Shown here: positions 34,536 through 42,531 of the stretch, one piece after another
How positions within the stretch are numbered: position 1 is the first letter of the stretch
Layout: every line of letters begins with the position of its first letter
DNA from: [Actinomadura] parvosata subsp. kistnae
GTDB lineage: Bacteria; Actinomycetota; Actinomycetes; Streptosporangiales; Streptosporangiaceae
NCBI RefSeq assembly: GCF_900323885.1
Contig: NZ_OOHJ01000018.1
Coordinates: 1,785,001-1,849,000 of the forward strand
Length of the DNA: 64,000 bases
Reading direction: 5' to 3'
Position numbers and translations under genes: made by a program
Notes under the pieces: generated by a model
Database searches by the model: none
What the model was told of the DNA's origin: nothing
Seen by the model: only the letters and a program-made list of their open reading frames with translations

Positions 34536-34588
34536 GCTCTTTCTTCTTGGCCGCTCTTTCTTCGTGGCCCGCTCTTTCTTCTTGGCCC
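34536..34588. repeat. Tandem repeat GCTCTTTCTTCKTGGCC(C), three units
   Basis: Units at 34536-34552, 34553-34570 and 34571-34588 (17, 18 and 18 bp) start 4 bp after the lacI stop. They are strikingly pyrimidine-rich on the + strand for this genome. Part of a 331-bp gap (34533-34863) with no gene. Confidence 0.8.
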
Positions 34589-34591
34589 GCT

Positions 34592-34656
34592 CGGCACGTG
34601 TCACGGGCTGGGACCGCGGCTGGCAGACCGCCCGTCCGAGCCCGTGACACGTGCCG
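34592..34656. repeat. Perfect 18-bp inverted repeat
   Basis: CGGCACGTGTCACGGGCT (34592-34609) and AGCCCGTGACACGTGCCG (34639-34656) are exact complements around a 29-nt loop. They directly follow the pyrimidine-rich tandem repeat. A terminator for lacI or a binding site for a dimeric protein are both possible; the loop is long for a simple terminator. Confidence 0.75.
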
Positions 34657-34863
34657 TCCCCTCCTCGCGGCAGTTCCCGTACGGGAGCCGCCCCAGCGTC
34701 CCCCGCGCCAAGGCGACTCCATTGATGAACGAGAGCGGAAGGGGCGCTCTTAGTACCTCCATACCTAAACGAGATCCGATGTTCGATGAATCGTGACCTG
34801 AGGCATTGACAACTTTTTTTGTCGGCACATAGTCTCATCACCATCCGACCTGGAGGGTCCGCG

Positions 34864-35310
34864 ATGAGATTCCGCACCACCATCGAGCTGAACGGCAAGA
34901 CCGCCACCGGCTTCGAGATCCCCGCCGAGACCGTCGAAGCGCTCGGCGGCGGCAGGCGGCCGGCCGTCAACGTCACGATCAACGACCACACCTACCGCAG
35001 CACCGTCGCCACCATGGGCGGCCGCTTCATGGTGCCGCTCAGCGCCGAGAACCGGCAGGGCTCCGGCGTGGCGGCAGGCGACGAGGTCGAGGTGAAGGTC
35101 ACACTGGACACCGCACCTCGCGAGGTGACGGTGCCCGGCGACCTGGCCGCGGCACTCGACGCGGCACCCGAGGCCAAGCGGTTCTTCGAGAGCCTGTCGT
35201 ACTCACGCAAGAGGTGGCACGTGCTCAACGTCGAGGGCGCCAAGAAGCCCGAGACCCGGCGGCGGCGCGTCGCCGACACGGTGGCCAGGCTCGCCGAGGG
35301 CGTGGCATGA
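34864..35310 (+). CDS. DUF1905 / YdeI-like protein
   Basis: 148 residues from ATG 34864 with TGGAGGG 8 bases upstream. The N-terminal half (FRTTIELNGKTATGFEIPAE, VNVTINDHTYRSTVATMGG) is the DUF1905 beta-barrel. The C-terminal helix pair (ALDAAPEAKRFFESLSYSRKR, KKPETRRRRVADTVARL) is the YdeI/OmpD-associated motif. Cytoplasmic. The YdeI family has been linked to antimicrobial-peptide tolerance in enterobacteria; the role here is unknown. Confidence 0.85.
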   Translation: MRFRTTIELNGKTATGFEIPAETVEALGGGRRPAVNVTINDHTYRSTVATMGGRFMVPLSAENRQGSGVAAGDEVEVKVTLDTAPREVTVPGDLAAALDAAPEAKRFFESLSYSRKRWHVLNVEGAKKPETRRRRVADTVARLAEGVA

Positions 35311-35360
35311 CCTGGGCGTGACGGGTGCGTAACAGAGGACCTGACGGGTAGCGGGGCGAT

Positions 35361-35678
35361 ATGACTGAGGCTTTCGACACCGACATGTTGTGGGACGAGT
35401 TCCATCGGGCGGTCAACATGAACTCCGAGGAGCTGCGGTCGTACCTGCTCGCCGACGCCTCCGACGAGGACGGCTTCCCGCCCGACCCCGACCTCGGCAT
35501 CGACGAGCTGGGGCGCGGCGTGCTGCACGTCCTGAGCAAGCGGAAGGGCGACCTCACCAAGACCGACCTCGACGTCATGCGCCAGGTCGTGGAGCTGGTC
35601 GAGACCCTGGGCGACCGCACGGACGACGAGTCGCGGCGCGAGCTCATGTCCGTGGGCCACGACCCGCTGAGAGGATGA
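35361..35678 (+). CDS. DUF3140 protein
   Basis: 105 residues, acidic and helical, with the family pattern LWDEFHRAVNMNSEELRSYL and LGRGVLHVLSKRKGDLTKTDLDVMRQV. It may contact nucleic acid or pair with a DUF2945-type protein as in other actinobacteria, but no such partner is adjacent. It ends 3 bp before the next gene, suggesting cotranscription. Confidence 0.8.
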   Translation: MTEAFDTDMLWDEFHRAVNMNSEELRSYLLADASDEDGFPPDPDLGIDELGRGVLHVLSKRKGDLTKTDLDVMRQVVELVETLGDRTDDESRRELMSVGHDPLRG

Positions 35679-35681
35679 CCC

Positions 35682-36032
35682 ATGGTCCAGCCGCATCCGT
35701 GGATCGAGGGCTACGTACGCGCGTGGAACTCCAACGATCCCGACGACATCGCCGCCCTGTTCACCGAGAACGCCGTCTACTACACCGAGCCCTACAGCTC
35801 GCCGTGGCAGGGACGCGACGACATCGTGCGCGAGTGGCTGGGCCGCCAGGACAAGCCTGGTGAGGCCACGTTCGAGTGGCATCCGGTGTGCGTGACCGAG
35901 GACGTGAGCGTCATCCAAGGGGTCACGACATATCCGGATAAAACGTACAGCAACCTCTGGGTGATACGGTTCGCTCCCGATGGGCGATGCCGGGAATTCA
36001 CCGAATGGTGGATGCGGCACGATGCCAAATGA
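35682..36032 (+). CDS. SnoaL-like NTF2-fold protein
   Basis: 116 residues. WIEGYVRAWNSNDPDDIAALFTENAVYYTEPYSSPWQGRDDI is the classic opening of the SnoaL/NTF2-like cone, followed by four strands and an EFTEWWMRHD end. Small-molecule binding or hydrolysis is likely in this fold; no specific reaction can be assigned. GAGGATGACCC provides the ribosome site within the upstream gene's stop. Confidence 0.82.
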   Translation: MVQPHPWIEGYVRAWNSNDPDDIAALFTENAVYYTEPYSSPWQGRDDIVREWLGRQDKPGEATFEWHPVCVTEDVSVIQGVTTYPDKTYSNLWVIRFAPDGRCREFTEWWMRHDAK

Positions 36033-36069
36033 TGCAATGGGCCGAACCGTCTTCACCCGAGGAGATCCG

Positions 36070-36282
36070 TTGAGAGACAACCTCGACCTCGCCGCGAGCG
36101 CCCAGGAACTGGCCGACGCCGCCCCGACGGGATCGATCGACCGCGCCGCCGCCTCGTCCGTGGCCATCACCCTGGCCACCACCCGCGACATCGACGACGC
36201 CCGCCAGACCCTCGACGGGGTCTCCCCGGAGGAGGTCCGCCAAGCGGCCCTGGCCCTGTTCGACCGCCTCTCGACCCAGTAG
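36070..36282 (+). CDS. Small helical protein of unknown function
   Basis: 70 residues from TTG 36070, chosen because GAGGAG lies 6 bases upstream; ATG codons at 36022 and 36037 are in frame but lack a ribosome site and overlap or crowd the preceding gene. The product is all-helical and Ala-rich, containing LDLAASAQELADAAPTG, TTRDIDDARQTLDG and PEEVRQAALALFDRL. No named domain recognised. Confidence 0.6.
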   Translation: MRDNLDLAASAQELADAAPTGSIDRAAASSVAITLATTRDIDDARQTLDGVSPEEVRQAALALFDRLSTQ

Positions 36283-36346
36283 GCCCCTCGACGGTGTGAC
36301 CCAGCGGGCCCGCCCCACGGCCGGCCCGCCACCGGGGCCCGGCCCT

Positions 36347-36565
36347 TCACGCGTCAGGCGGCGGCTCTCGGCGTGCGGTACACCTCGATGTCCCGCCCTC
36401 CTCGCCCATCGCCCGCATGGTCCTGCCCAGGTCGCGGGCCAGGCGGGTCACTCGGGCCGTCCTGCCCCGCTCGTAGGCCAGACGGGTCGCCTCGTACGCC
36501 TCGGCCGCCCCGGGCTCAGCCATGCGGCGATCTCGCAGTTCCCGCCAGTCGCCCTGCTCGCTCAT
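36347..36565 (-). pseudogene. Fragment resembling the start of an XRE-type antitoxin
   Basis: 72 codons from ATG 36565: MSEQGDWRELRDRRMAEPGA, then AAEAYEATRLAYERGR. This is the usual lead-in of actinobacterial HigA-like regulators before their helix-turn-helix. The HTH itself is missing, and the tail (GTSRCTARREPPPDA) looks out of frame. In the next frame the same DNA reads RDIEVYRTPRAAA, which is more protein-like. Probably a decayed or internally deleted gene; it could also be a short intact protein. Confidence 0.45.
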
Positions 36566-36624
36566 TCGTGCTTCTCCCCTTGCCAGGCGGTGTGCCGGGA
36601 CGCTGAGGCACACCGCCGCGGCAC

Positions 36625-37227
36625 TCAACCGCGCGCCCCGCGCCCCAGGTGTGCCACCAGTTTGTCGATCTCGCGGGCGTACCGCTCGGCGAACTCCGGT
36701 GATTCCGGGTCCTCGTCCCACACGGCCCGTACGAGCTGCGGGAACGTGATGCCGGCGGCCGTGATCGAGAACAGCGCCACCAGCACCGCGCCCGGGTCGA
36801 GGTCGGCGGGGAACTCGCCGTCCTCCTGGCGTTGGCGCAGGTGTTCCAGGTCGCGGCGGACGTCGGCCACGAAGGCCGGGTCCGGGGGGCCGGTCTCGGT
36901 GAGGCTCTGCCAGAGCATCAGGCGGCCGTAGTCGCGGCGGGCGGAGTTGGCGCGTACGTAGTCGGCGGCCAGCTTGCCGAGGGAGGCGGAGCGGTCGGCG
37001 AAGGTGCTCTCCTCGGCCTGCCAGCGCGTGTTCAACGCCTGGTAGAGGCCCTCCTTGCCGCCGAAGTAGTAGGAGATGAGCTGCTTGTTCACCCCTGCTC
37101 TGGCGGCGATCTCGCCGACCCGGGCGCCCGCGAAGCCCTTGGCCGCGAACTCCTCCAGTGCCGCCTGAAGGATGCGGGCCTTGGTGCGCTCGGGGTCGCG
37201 CTGCTTCTCCTCCGGTTCACGTCTCAT
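36625..37227 (-). CDS. TetR family repressor
   Basis: 200 residues from ATG 37227 (MRREPEEKQRDPERTKARIL). The DNA-binding domain ALEEFAAKGFAGARVGEIAARAGVNKQLISYYFGGKEGLYQAL is canonical, and the C-terminal domain is of the TetR_C_41-like helical type. It is divergent from an FAD monooxygenase across a perfect 20-bp palindrome, so it probably represses that enzyme and itself. Confidence 0.9.
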   Translation of the reverse strand: MRREPEEKQRDPERTKARILQAALEEFAAKGFAGARVGEIAARAGVNKQLISYYFGGKEGLYQALNTRWQAEESTFADRSASLGKLAADYVRANSARRDYGRLMLWQSLTETGPPDPAFVADVRRDLEHLRQRQEDGEFPADLDPGAVLVALFSITAAGITFPQLVRAVWDEDPESPEFAERYAREIDKLVAHLGRGARG

Positions 37228-37240
37228 GGCCGGAAGCTTA

Positions 37241-37281
37241 TCAACCATCCGGATGGTTGACACATTCAGACGGATGGTTGA
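37241..37281. promoter_or_regulatory. TetR operator, perfect 20-bp palindrome plus half site
   Basis: TCAACCATCCGGATGGTTGA (37241-37260) is exactly self-complementary. A third half site CGGATGGTTGA is repeated at 37271-37281 inside the monooxygenase leader. Together they occupy the whole 65-bp gap between tetR and the monooxygenase gene. Confidence 0.85.
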
Positions 37282-37292
37282 TAGTGAGGGAC

Positions 37293-38561
37293 ATGACGAC
37301 GACGAAGGACATCGCGATCATCGGGGGCGGCATCGGCGGGCTCTGCCTGGCGCAAGGGCTGGTCAAGGCAGGCATGAAGGTGACCGTCTACGAGCGGGAC
37401 CGCACCCCGTCCGACCGGCTGCAGGGCTACCGCGTGCACATCGACCCCAACGGCGCCCGCGCCCTGCACGACTGCCTGCCTCCCGAGCTGTGGCGGGCGT
37501 TCCTCGACACCACCGGCCGCGGCGGGCAGGACTTCGGGTTCCTGACCGAGCAGCTCAGGACGCTGACCGTGATCCGCAATCCCAAGGCCGCCGACCCGGC
37601 CGACGACCACCACTCGGTCAGCCGCATCACGCTCAGGCAGGTGCTGCTGTCGGGGCTCGACGAGCACGTGCGGTTCGGCAAGACGTACGAGAGGTACGAG
37701 CGCCTGCCCGACGGGCGCACCCGGCTCTTCTTCGCCGACGGCACGAGCGCGACGGCGGACATCGTGGTCGGCGCCGACGGCGGCAACTCGCGGGTGCGGC
37801 AGCAGTACCTGCCGCACGCCCGGCGGGTGGACACCGGGATCGTCACGGTCGCGGGGAAGTACCCGCTGACGCCGGAGACGCGCGCGCTGCTGGCGCCCCG
37901 GCTGGTGGACGGGCCCAACAGCATCATCCCGCCCAAGGGCATGGGCTTCTTCACGGCCCCGCACGACCTGGACGACGACCTCCCCACGACCCGCGACACC
38001 ACCGGCATCGGCGTGACTGAGCAGGAAGGCGTGCTGATGGACAACACCAGCAGCTACCTGCTCTGGGCGTTCGGCGCCGCCGCCGGGCGGTTCCCCGCCG
38101 ACCTGGCGGGCATGACGGGCGAGCAGCTCAAGGCGACCGTGACGGGCATGATCCGGGGCTGGCACCCCGACCTGCTGACGATGGTCGGCCTCTCCCCCGC
38201 CGAGGCGGTCACGCTGCTGCCGATCCGTACCTCGATCCCGATCGGGCCGTGGCAGCCCACCCCGATCACCCTGCTCGGCGACGCCATCCACAGCATGACC
38301 CCGATGGCCGGCATCGGCGCGAACACCGCGCTGCGCGACGCCCGCCTCCTGTGCGCGGAGCTCACCGGCGGCGGCGACCCGGTGGCGGCCATCGGCCGAT
38401 ACGAGGAGCGGATGCGCGAGTACGGCTTCGCCGCCGTCCGCGGCTCGCTGCGCGCGGCCAGGCAGTTCGTCGGGGAGAGCCGGGCGGCGCGGATCGGGTT
38501 CAAGACGTTCCTGCGCGGCGTGGAGCGGATCCCCCCGCTGAAGGCCAAGGTGTTCTCCTGA
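37293..38561 (+). CDS. FAD-dependent monooxygenase (PHBH fold)
   Basis: 422 residues from ATG 37293 (GAGGGA upstream). IAIIGGGIGGLCLAQGLVKAGMKVTVYER is the dinucleotide-binding GxGxxG motif. VVGADGGNSRVRQQYLP is the DG motif that binds FAD and NAD(P)H, and LLGDAIHSMTPMAGIGANTAL is the GD motif. This is the group A aromatic hydroxylase family, which includes antibiotic-inactivating members and tailoring enzymes. Control by the divergent TetR suggests induction by its substrate, consistent with detoxification. Confidence 0.9.
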   Translation: MTTTKDIAIIGGGIGGLCLAQGLVKAGMKVTVYERDRTPSDRLQGYRVHIDPNGARALHDCLPPELWRAFLDTTGRGGQDFGFLTEQLRTLTVIRNPKAADPADDHHSVSRITLRQVLLSGLDEHVRFGKTYERYERLPDGRTRLFFADGTSATADIVVGADGGNSRVRQQYLPHARRVDTGIVTVAGKYPLTPETRALLAPRLVDGPNSIIPPKGMGFFTAPHDLDDDLPTTRDTTGIGVTEQEGVLMDNTSSYLLWAFGAAAGRFPADLAGMTGEQLKATVTGMIRGWHPDLLTMVGLSPAEAVTLLPIRTSIPIGPWQPTPITLLGDAIHSMTPMAGIGANTALRDARLLCAELTGGGDPVAAIGRYEERMREYGFAAVRGSLRAARQFVGESRAARIGFKTFLRGVERIPPLKAKVFS

Positions 38562-38599
38562 CGGTTGCGCGCGGCGACCGGGGCGAACACTGTGGAGGC

Positions 38600-39337
38600 A
38601 TGCCAGGCGTCGACACCCTGGACGGCCTGCTGCGGGCCGTCACCGAATTCCGTACGGACGACTACGAGCTGCCGGTCGAGAAGGCCGCGCTCGACCGGGC
38701 CAGGCGCTCGCTGGAGGAGACGGGGCTGCTGCTGCTCGGCGAGGTGCACGGCGTCAGGGAGAACCCGCTGGTCATCCTCGGCCTCATGCGGGCACTCGAC
38801 CTGACCCACCTCGCCCTCGAATGGCCGGAGGACCTGAAGCCGCAGCTCGACGTCTACCTGGCCGACGGCACGGGCCTGGACCATCCGCTGCGGTGGCTCG
38901 GCGACGGGCGGGTCACTGCGGGCCACTTCGCGATGCTGAAGGCGGTGCCGGAGCTGTCGGTGACGCTGTTCGACGGGGGGATGTTCACCGGCGACTGGTC
39001 GCAGCGGGACGCGCTGATGGCCGAGCGGGTGCTGTCGGCGCGCATCGAGCCCGCGCTGGTGGTGGCGGGCAACGCCCACACGCTCACCTCGCCGACCGAG
39101 CTGGGGCTGCCGATGGGCGCGTGCCTGGCCAGCGCGCGGCCGGCGCTCAAGAGCGTGCGGATCCAGTACGGCAGCGGCAGCTTCTACAACATCGAGCCGC
39201 GGCTGACCAAGGGGTCCGCGACCGTGGCGGGGCTGTACACGGTGGACGAGGAGCTGTTCGTGGGGCTGCCCGAGTTCGGCGAGGCCACGGTGCCGCACCT
39301 GCCCTTCGAGCTGCTGCGCGACCGCCTCGGCCACTGA
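38600..39337 (+). CDS. EreA/ChaN-superfamily-like protein
   Basis: 245 residues from ATG 38600 with TGGAGG just upstream. GLLLLGEVHGVRENPLVI near residue 48 carries the Glu-x-His-Gly signature shared by the EreA/ChaN/TIKI group, followed by HLALEWPEDLKPQL and, later, PALVVAGNAHTLTSP with a second conserved His. No signal peptide. An esterase or a metal/haem-binding role is possible; relatives of this length in actinomycetes are mostly uncharacterised. It starts 38 bp after the monooxygenase and may share its transcript. Confidence 0.65.
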   Translation: MPGVDTLDGLLRAVTEFRTDDYELPVEKAALDRARRSLEETGLLLLGEVHGVRENPLVILGLMRALDLTHLALEWPEDLKPQLDVYLADGTGLDHPLRWLGDGRVTAGHFAMLKAVPELSVTLFDGGMFTGDWSQRDALMAERVLSARIEPALVVAGNAHTLTSPTELGLPMGACLASARPALKSVRIQYGSGSFYNIEPRLTKGSATVAGLYTVDEELFVGLPEFGEATVPHLPFELLRDRLGH

Positions 39338-39360
39338 ACGCGTGGCCCGTACTGTTGACC

Positions 39361-39420
39361 CGGCGGGCTTCGGCGGGCTTCGGTGGGCGCGGCGGGGTTC
39401 GGCGGGGTTCGGCGGGAGGG
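39361..39420. repeat. 10-bp tandem repeat upstream of the SARP gene
   Basis: Six units of CGGCGGGSTT (one is 9 bp and the last diverges) run from 39361 to about 39418, ending in the GGGAGGGG ribosome site of the regulator gene. The repeat fills nearly all of the leader. Confidence 0.75.
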
Positions 39421-39424
39421 GTGG

Positions 39425-42301
39425 ATGCGGGTCGGGATTCTGGGGCCGCTGCGGGTGGCGGGCGGCGAGGTCGGCGGTGCGCGGGTACGCGCGCTGCTGG
39501 TGCGGCTGGCGCTCGACCCGGGCCGGGTGGTGACCGCCGGCCGCCTGATCGACGACCTGTGGCCGGACGACCCGCCCGCGCATCCGATGGCGGCACTGCA
39601 GTCGCTCGTGTCGAGGGCCCGCAGGGAGGCGCCGGGGCTGATCGGCTCGCATCCCGCCGGTTACCTGCTCGACGTGCCGCCGGGCGAGGTGGACGCGCAG
39701 GTGTTCGAGCGGCTGGTGCGGGAGGGCGACGTACGGGCGGCGCTGGCGTTGTGGCGCGGGCCGGCGCTGGCGGACGCGGCCGGGCTGCCGTTCGCGGCGG
39801 GACCGGCGGCGCGGCTCGAAGAGCTGCGGCTGACGGCGCTGGCCGCCCGCATCGCCTCCGACCTCGACAGGAACGGTGACGGTGAGCTGGTGGCCGAGCT
39901 GGAGGGGCTGGTCGCGGCGCATCCGCTGCGTGAGCCGTTCCACGCGCTGCTCATGCGGGCTCTGACCGCGCGCGGGCGGCGGGGCGAGGCGCTGGCGCTC
40001 TTCGAGCGGATCAGGGCGGCGCTCGCGGACGAGCTGGGCGCGGACCCCGGCCCCGAGCTGCGGCAGGCCCACCTGGAGGCGCTGCGGGACCCGGCGGAGC
40101 GGCAGGCGCCGAGGAACAACCTGCCCGCGCGGCTCACCAGGTTCGTGGGCCGGGCGGACGACCTCCGGCGGGTGGGGGCGGCGCTGGCCGAGTCGAGGCT
40201 GGTGACGCTCGTCGGGCCGGGCGGCGCGGGCAAGACGCGGCTGGCGGTGGAGGTGGCGGCCGGGCTGGTGGTGCGCGACGGGGTGTGGCTGGTGGAGCTG
40301 GCCCCGGCGGCGAGCGTACGGGCGGCGGTGGAGGACGTCCTCAAGGCCACCGGCCTGATGGAGGGGATGTTCGGGGCGCGGAGCCTGGGGGCGGCGCTGC
40401 GCGGCACCGCGCCCGTGATCGTGCTGGACAACTGCGAGCACGTGGTCGAGGAGGCCGCGCGGGTGGCGCGGGAGCTGCTGTCGGAGGTCGCGGGCCTGCG
40501 CGTGCTGGCCACCAGCAGGGAGCCGCTCGACATCCCCGGCGAGCGCCTGCACCAGGTGCTGCCGCTGCCCGAGGGGCCGGCCGCCGAGCTGTTCATGGAC
40601 CGGGCCGCTGCCGCGAGGCCGGACCTGGTGGTGACGCGGGCAGAGGCGGAGCGGGTCTGTCGCGAGCTGGACGGCATCCCGCTGGCCATCGAGCTGGCCG
40701 CCGCGCGCCTGCGCACGATGCCGATGTCGGTGCTGGTCGAGCAGCTCGGCGACCGGCTGGCCTTCCGTGGCGGGCGCACCTCGGAGCCGCGCCACCGCAC
40801 GTTGCGCGCGGTCATCGACTGGAGCTGGAACCTGCTGTCCGAGCGCGAGCGGGAGCTGCTGCGCGGCCTCACGGTGTTCTCCGGCGGCGCCACGTACGAG
40901 GCCGTCGCCCGCGTCTGCGGCGGCGACCCGGACCTGCTGTCCTCGCTGGTGGACAAGTCGCTCATCGCGGTCTCCGGCGACCGCTACACGATGCTGGAGA
41001 CCATCAGGCAGTACGCCGCCGCCGACCTGCCCGAGGTGCGCCGGGCGCACGCCCGCTACTACACGGAGCTGGCCGAGGCCGCCGAGCCGCACCTGCGGAC
41101 GGGGGCGCAGCTCGCCTGGCTGGCGGTCCTGGACGCCGAGCGCGACAACCTGGACGCGGCGCTGCGCCACACCGACGACCCGCTCCGGCTCATCCTGTTG
41201 CGCTTCTGGCCGTGGATCGTGCGCGGCCGGTGGCGGGAGGCAGCCGAGCAGGCGGCGGCGGTGCTCGCCAGGGTGGGCGAGGTGGCGCCGCCGGGGCGGG
41301 AGCTGGCGCACGGGCTGTGCGTGGCGCTCACCGGTGGCGGGATCAGCCCGGCGGTGCGCGCGTCCGACCATCCGGCCGCGCTCAACGCGTTCGTGCTGGG
41401 CAGCAGCATGGCGCCGCCGGGCGAGGCGGTGGAGCTGGCGGAGCGGGCGCTGGCGCGGCTGCGCGAGCATCCCGACCTGTGGACGCGGTCGGCGGCGCTG
41501 CTGGCCACCGGTGCGACGCGGTTCGAGTACGGCGCGGTGGCGGGCGCGGAGGACCTGCTGGAGCCGGCGCTGGCCGGGTTCCGCGAGACCGGCGACCGGT
41601 GGGGGCAGTGGGCGGCGCTCTACTGGTTGTCGCTGGTCGCGGAGAACCGGGGCGACTTCGCCACCGCCGCCGCGCTCGGTGAGGAGCCCGAGCGGCTGGC
41701 GGCCGAGCTGTCCGGGCTGGAGACGCCGCTGGGGCCGATGACGTTCCTGCTGCGGCTCGGGCAGCTCAAGGGCCGGGCCGGCGATCACGCCGGGGCGGCG
41801 GAGGCGCTGGATCGGGCGTGGGCGGCGGCCACCCGCGTGCAAGATCCGGACATGATGGCCCGGGTGCTGCACGCCAGGGCCGAGCTGGCCCGGCGCGGCG
41901 GCGACCCGGGCGAGGCGGCGCGGCTGCTGGAGCGGGCCATGGCGCTCGGGGTGGAGACGACCGCGCAGTTCGGGGCGTTGCTGCGGGTGGAGCTGGCCAG
42001 GGTGAGCCGCGACCCGGCCGGGCCGCTGCGCCGGGCGCTGGAGCTGATGGCGGGCTGCTCCGACCGGACTGTGCGGGCGGCCGTGCTGGAGGGGGTGGCC
42101 GAGCACCTGGCGCCGCTGCCGGCGGCCGAGCTGCTGGGGGCGGCGCGGGCGCTGCGCGGGATCGCCGAGTCCGCCGACCCCCACGTCAACGGGCTGATCG
42201 GCAGGTGCGAGCAGGCGCTCGGGGCCGAGGAGTGCCGGGCGGCGCTGGCCCGCGGCGCGACACTCCCCGACCCCGAGAAGCACGCGCTGGAATGCCTGTG
42301 A
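39425..42301 (+). CDS. AfsR-like SARP / NB-ARC / TPR regulator
   Basis: 958 residues. An OmpR-type winged helix at about 1-85 is followed by a bacterial transcriptional activation domain to about 220 (FHALLMRALTARGRRGEALALFERIRAALADELG). The NTPase has Walker A GPGGAGKT at 264-271, VIVLDNCEHVVEE as Walker B and ATSREPLDIPGERLHQVLPL as sensor. A helical TPR-like C-terminus completes it. This is the SARP-LuxR/AfsR layout that activates secondary-metabolite clusters. It is not adjacent to biosynthetic genes; the PKS at 60-64 kb lies 18 kb away. Confidence 0.9.
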   Translation: MRVGILGPLRVAGGEVGGARVRALLVRLALDPGRVVTAGRLIDDLWPDDPPAHPMAALQSLVSRARREAPGLIGSHPAGYLLDVPPGEVDAQVFERLVREGDVRAALALWRGPALADAAGLPFAAGPAARLEELRLTALAARIASDLDRNGDGELVAELEGLVAAHPLREPFHALLMRALTARGRRGEALALFERIRAALADELGADPGPELRQAHLEALRDPAERQAPRNNLPARLTRFVGRADDLRRVGAALAESRLVTLVGPGGAGKTRLAVEVAAGLVVRDGVWLVELAPAASVRAAVEDVLKATGLMEGMFGARSLGAALRGTAPVIVLDNCEHVVEEAARVARELLSEVAGLRVLATSREPLDIPGERLHQVLPLPEGPAAELFMDRAAAARPDLVVTRAEAERVCRELDGIPLAIELAAARLRTMPMSVLVEQLGDRLAFRGGRTSEPRHRTLRAVIDWSWNLLSERERELLRGLTVFSGGATYEAVARVCGGDPDLLSSLVDKSLIAVSGDRYTMLETIRQYAAADLPEVRRAHARYYTELAEAAEPHLRTGAQLAWLAVLDAERDNLDAALRHTDDPLRLILLRFWPWIVRGRWREAAEQAAAVLARVGEVAPPGRELAHGLCVALTGGGISPAVRASDHPAALNAFVLGSSMAPPGEAVELAERALARLREHPDLWTRSAALLATGATRFEYGAVAGAEDLLEPALAGFRETGDRWGQWAALYWLSLVAENRGDFATAAALGEEPERLAAELSGLETPLGPMTFLLRLGQLKGRAGDHAGAAEALDRAWAAATRVQDPDMMARVLHARAELARRGGDPGEAARLLERAMALGVETTAQFGALLRVELARVSRDPAGPLRRALELMAGCSDRTVRAAVLEGVAEHLAPLPAAELLGAARALRGIAESADPHVNGLIGRCEQALGAEECRAALARGATLPDPEKHALECL

Positions 42302-42311
42302 CGGTGGCTCT

Positions 42312-42452
42312 TCAGGGCTGCAGGCGGTGGAACAGCTCGACCCGGGCTGATTCTTCCCCGCCGTGCAGCCGCTCGGCGGAGCCCTCGACACCCCAGGTCG
42401 CGGCCACCACCTCACGGACCTCAGAGCTGAAAGGCGGGCAGGCGTAGATCAC
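42312..42452 (-). CDS. Possible 46-residue protein
   Basis: From GTG 42452 the frame reads VIYACPPFSSEVREVVAATW, then GVEGSAERLHGGEESARVELFHRLQP and a stop at 42312. Codon bias is good and the product looks like a genuine soluble domain end, but no Shine-Dalgarno is seen. It could be a real small gene, a leaderless gene or the tail of a larger lost gene. Divergent from the desaturase. Confidence 0.4.
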   Translation of the reverse strand: MIYACPPFSSEVREVVAATWGVEGSAERLHGGEESARVELFHRLQP

Positions 42453-42531
42453 ACCGCCAGGGTAGGCGCTTCCTGTTTGGCGGCGGATGCGCCAAGGTTA
42501 GGGCAACTTGCACCGTGAGGTAAGGAGAGCA

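Noticed and set aside
38054..42415. A 1,453-codon open frame antisense to the monooxygenase, EreA-like and AfsR-like genes
   Set aside because: The product is Arg/Pro/Gln/His-rich with no domain, and the sense strand holds three clear protein families. Long antisense frames are expected at this GC content.
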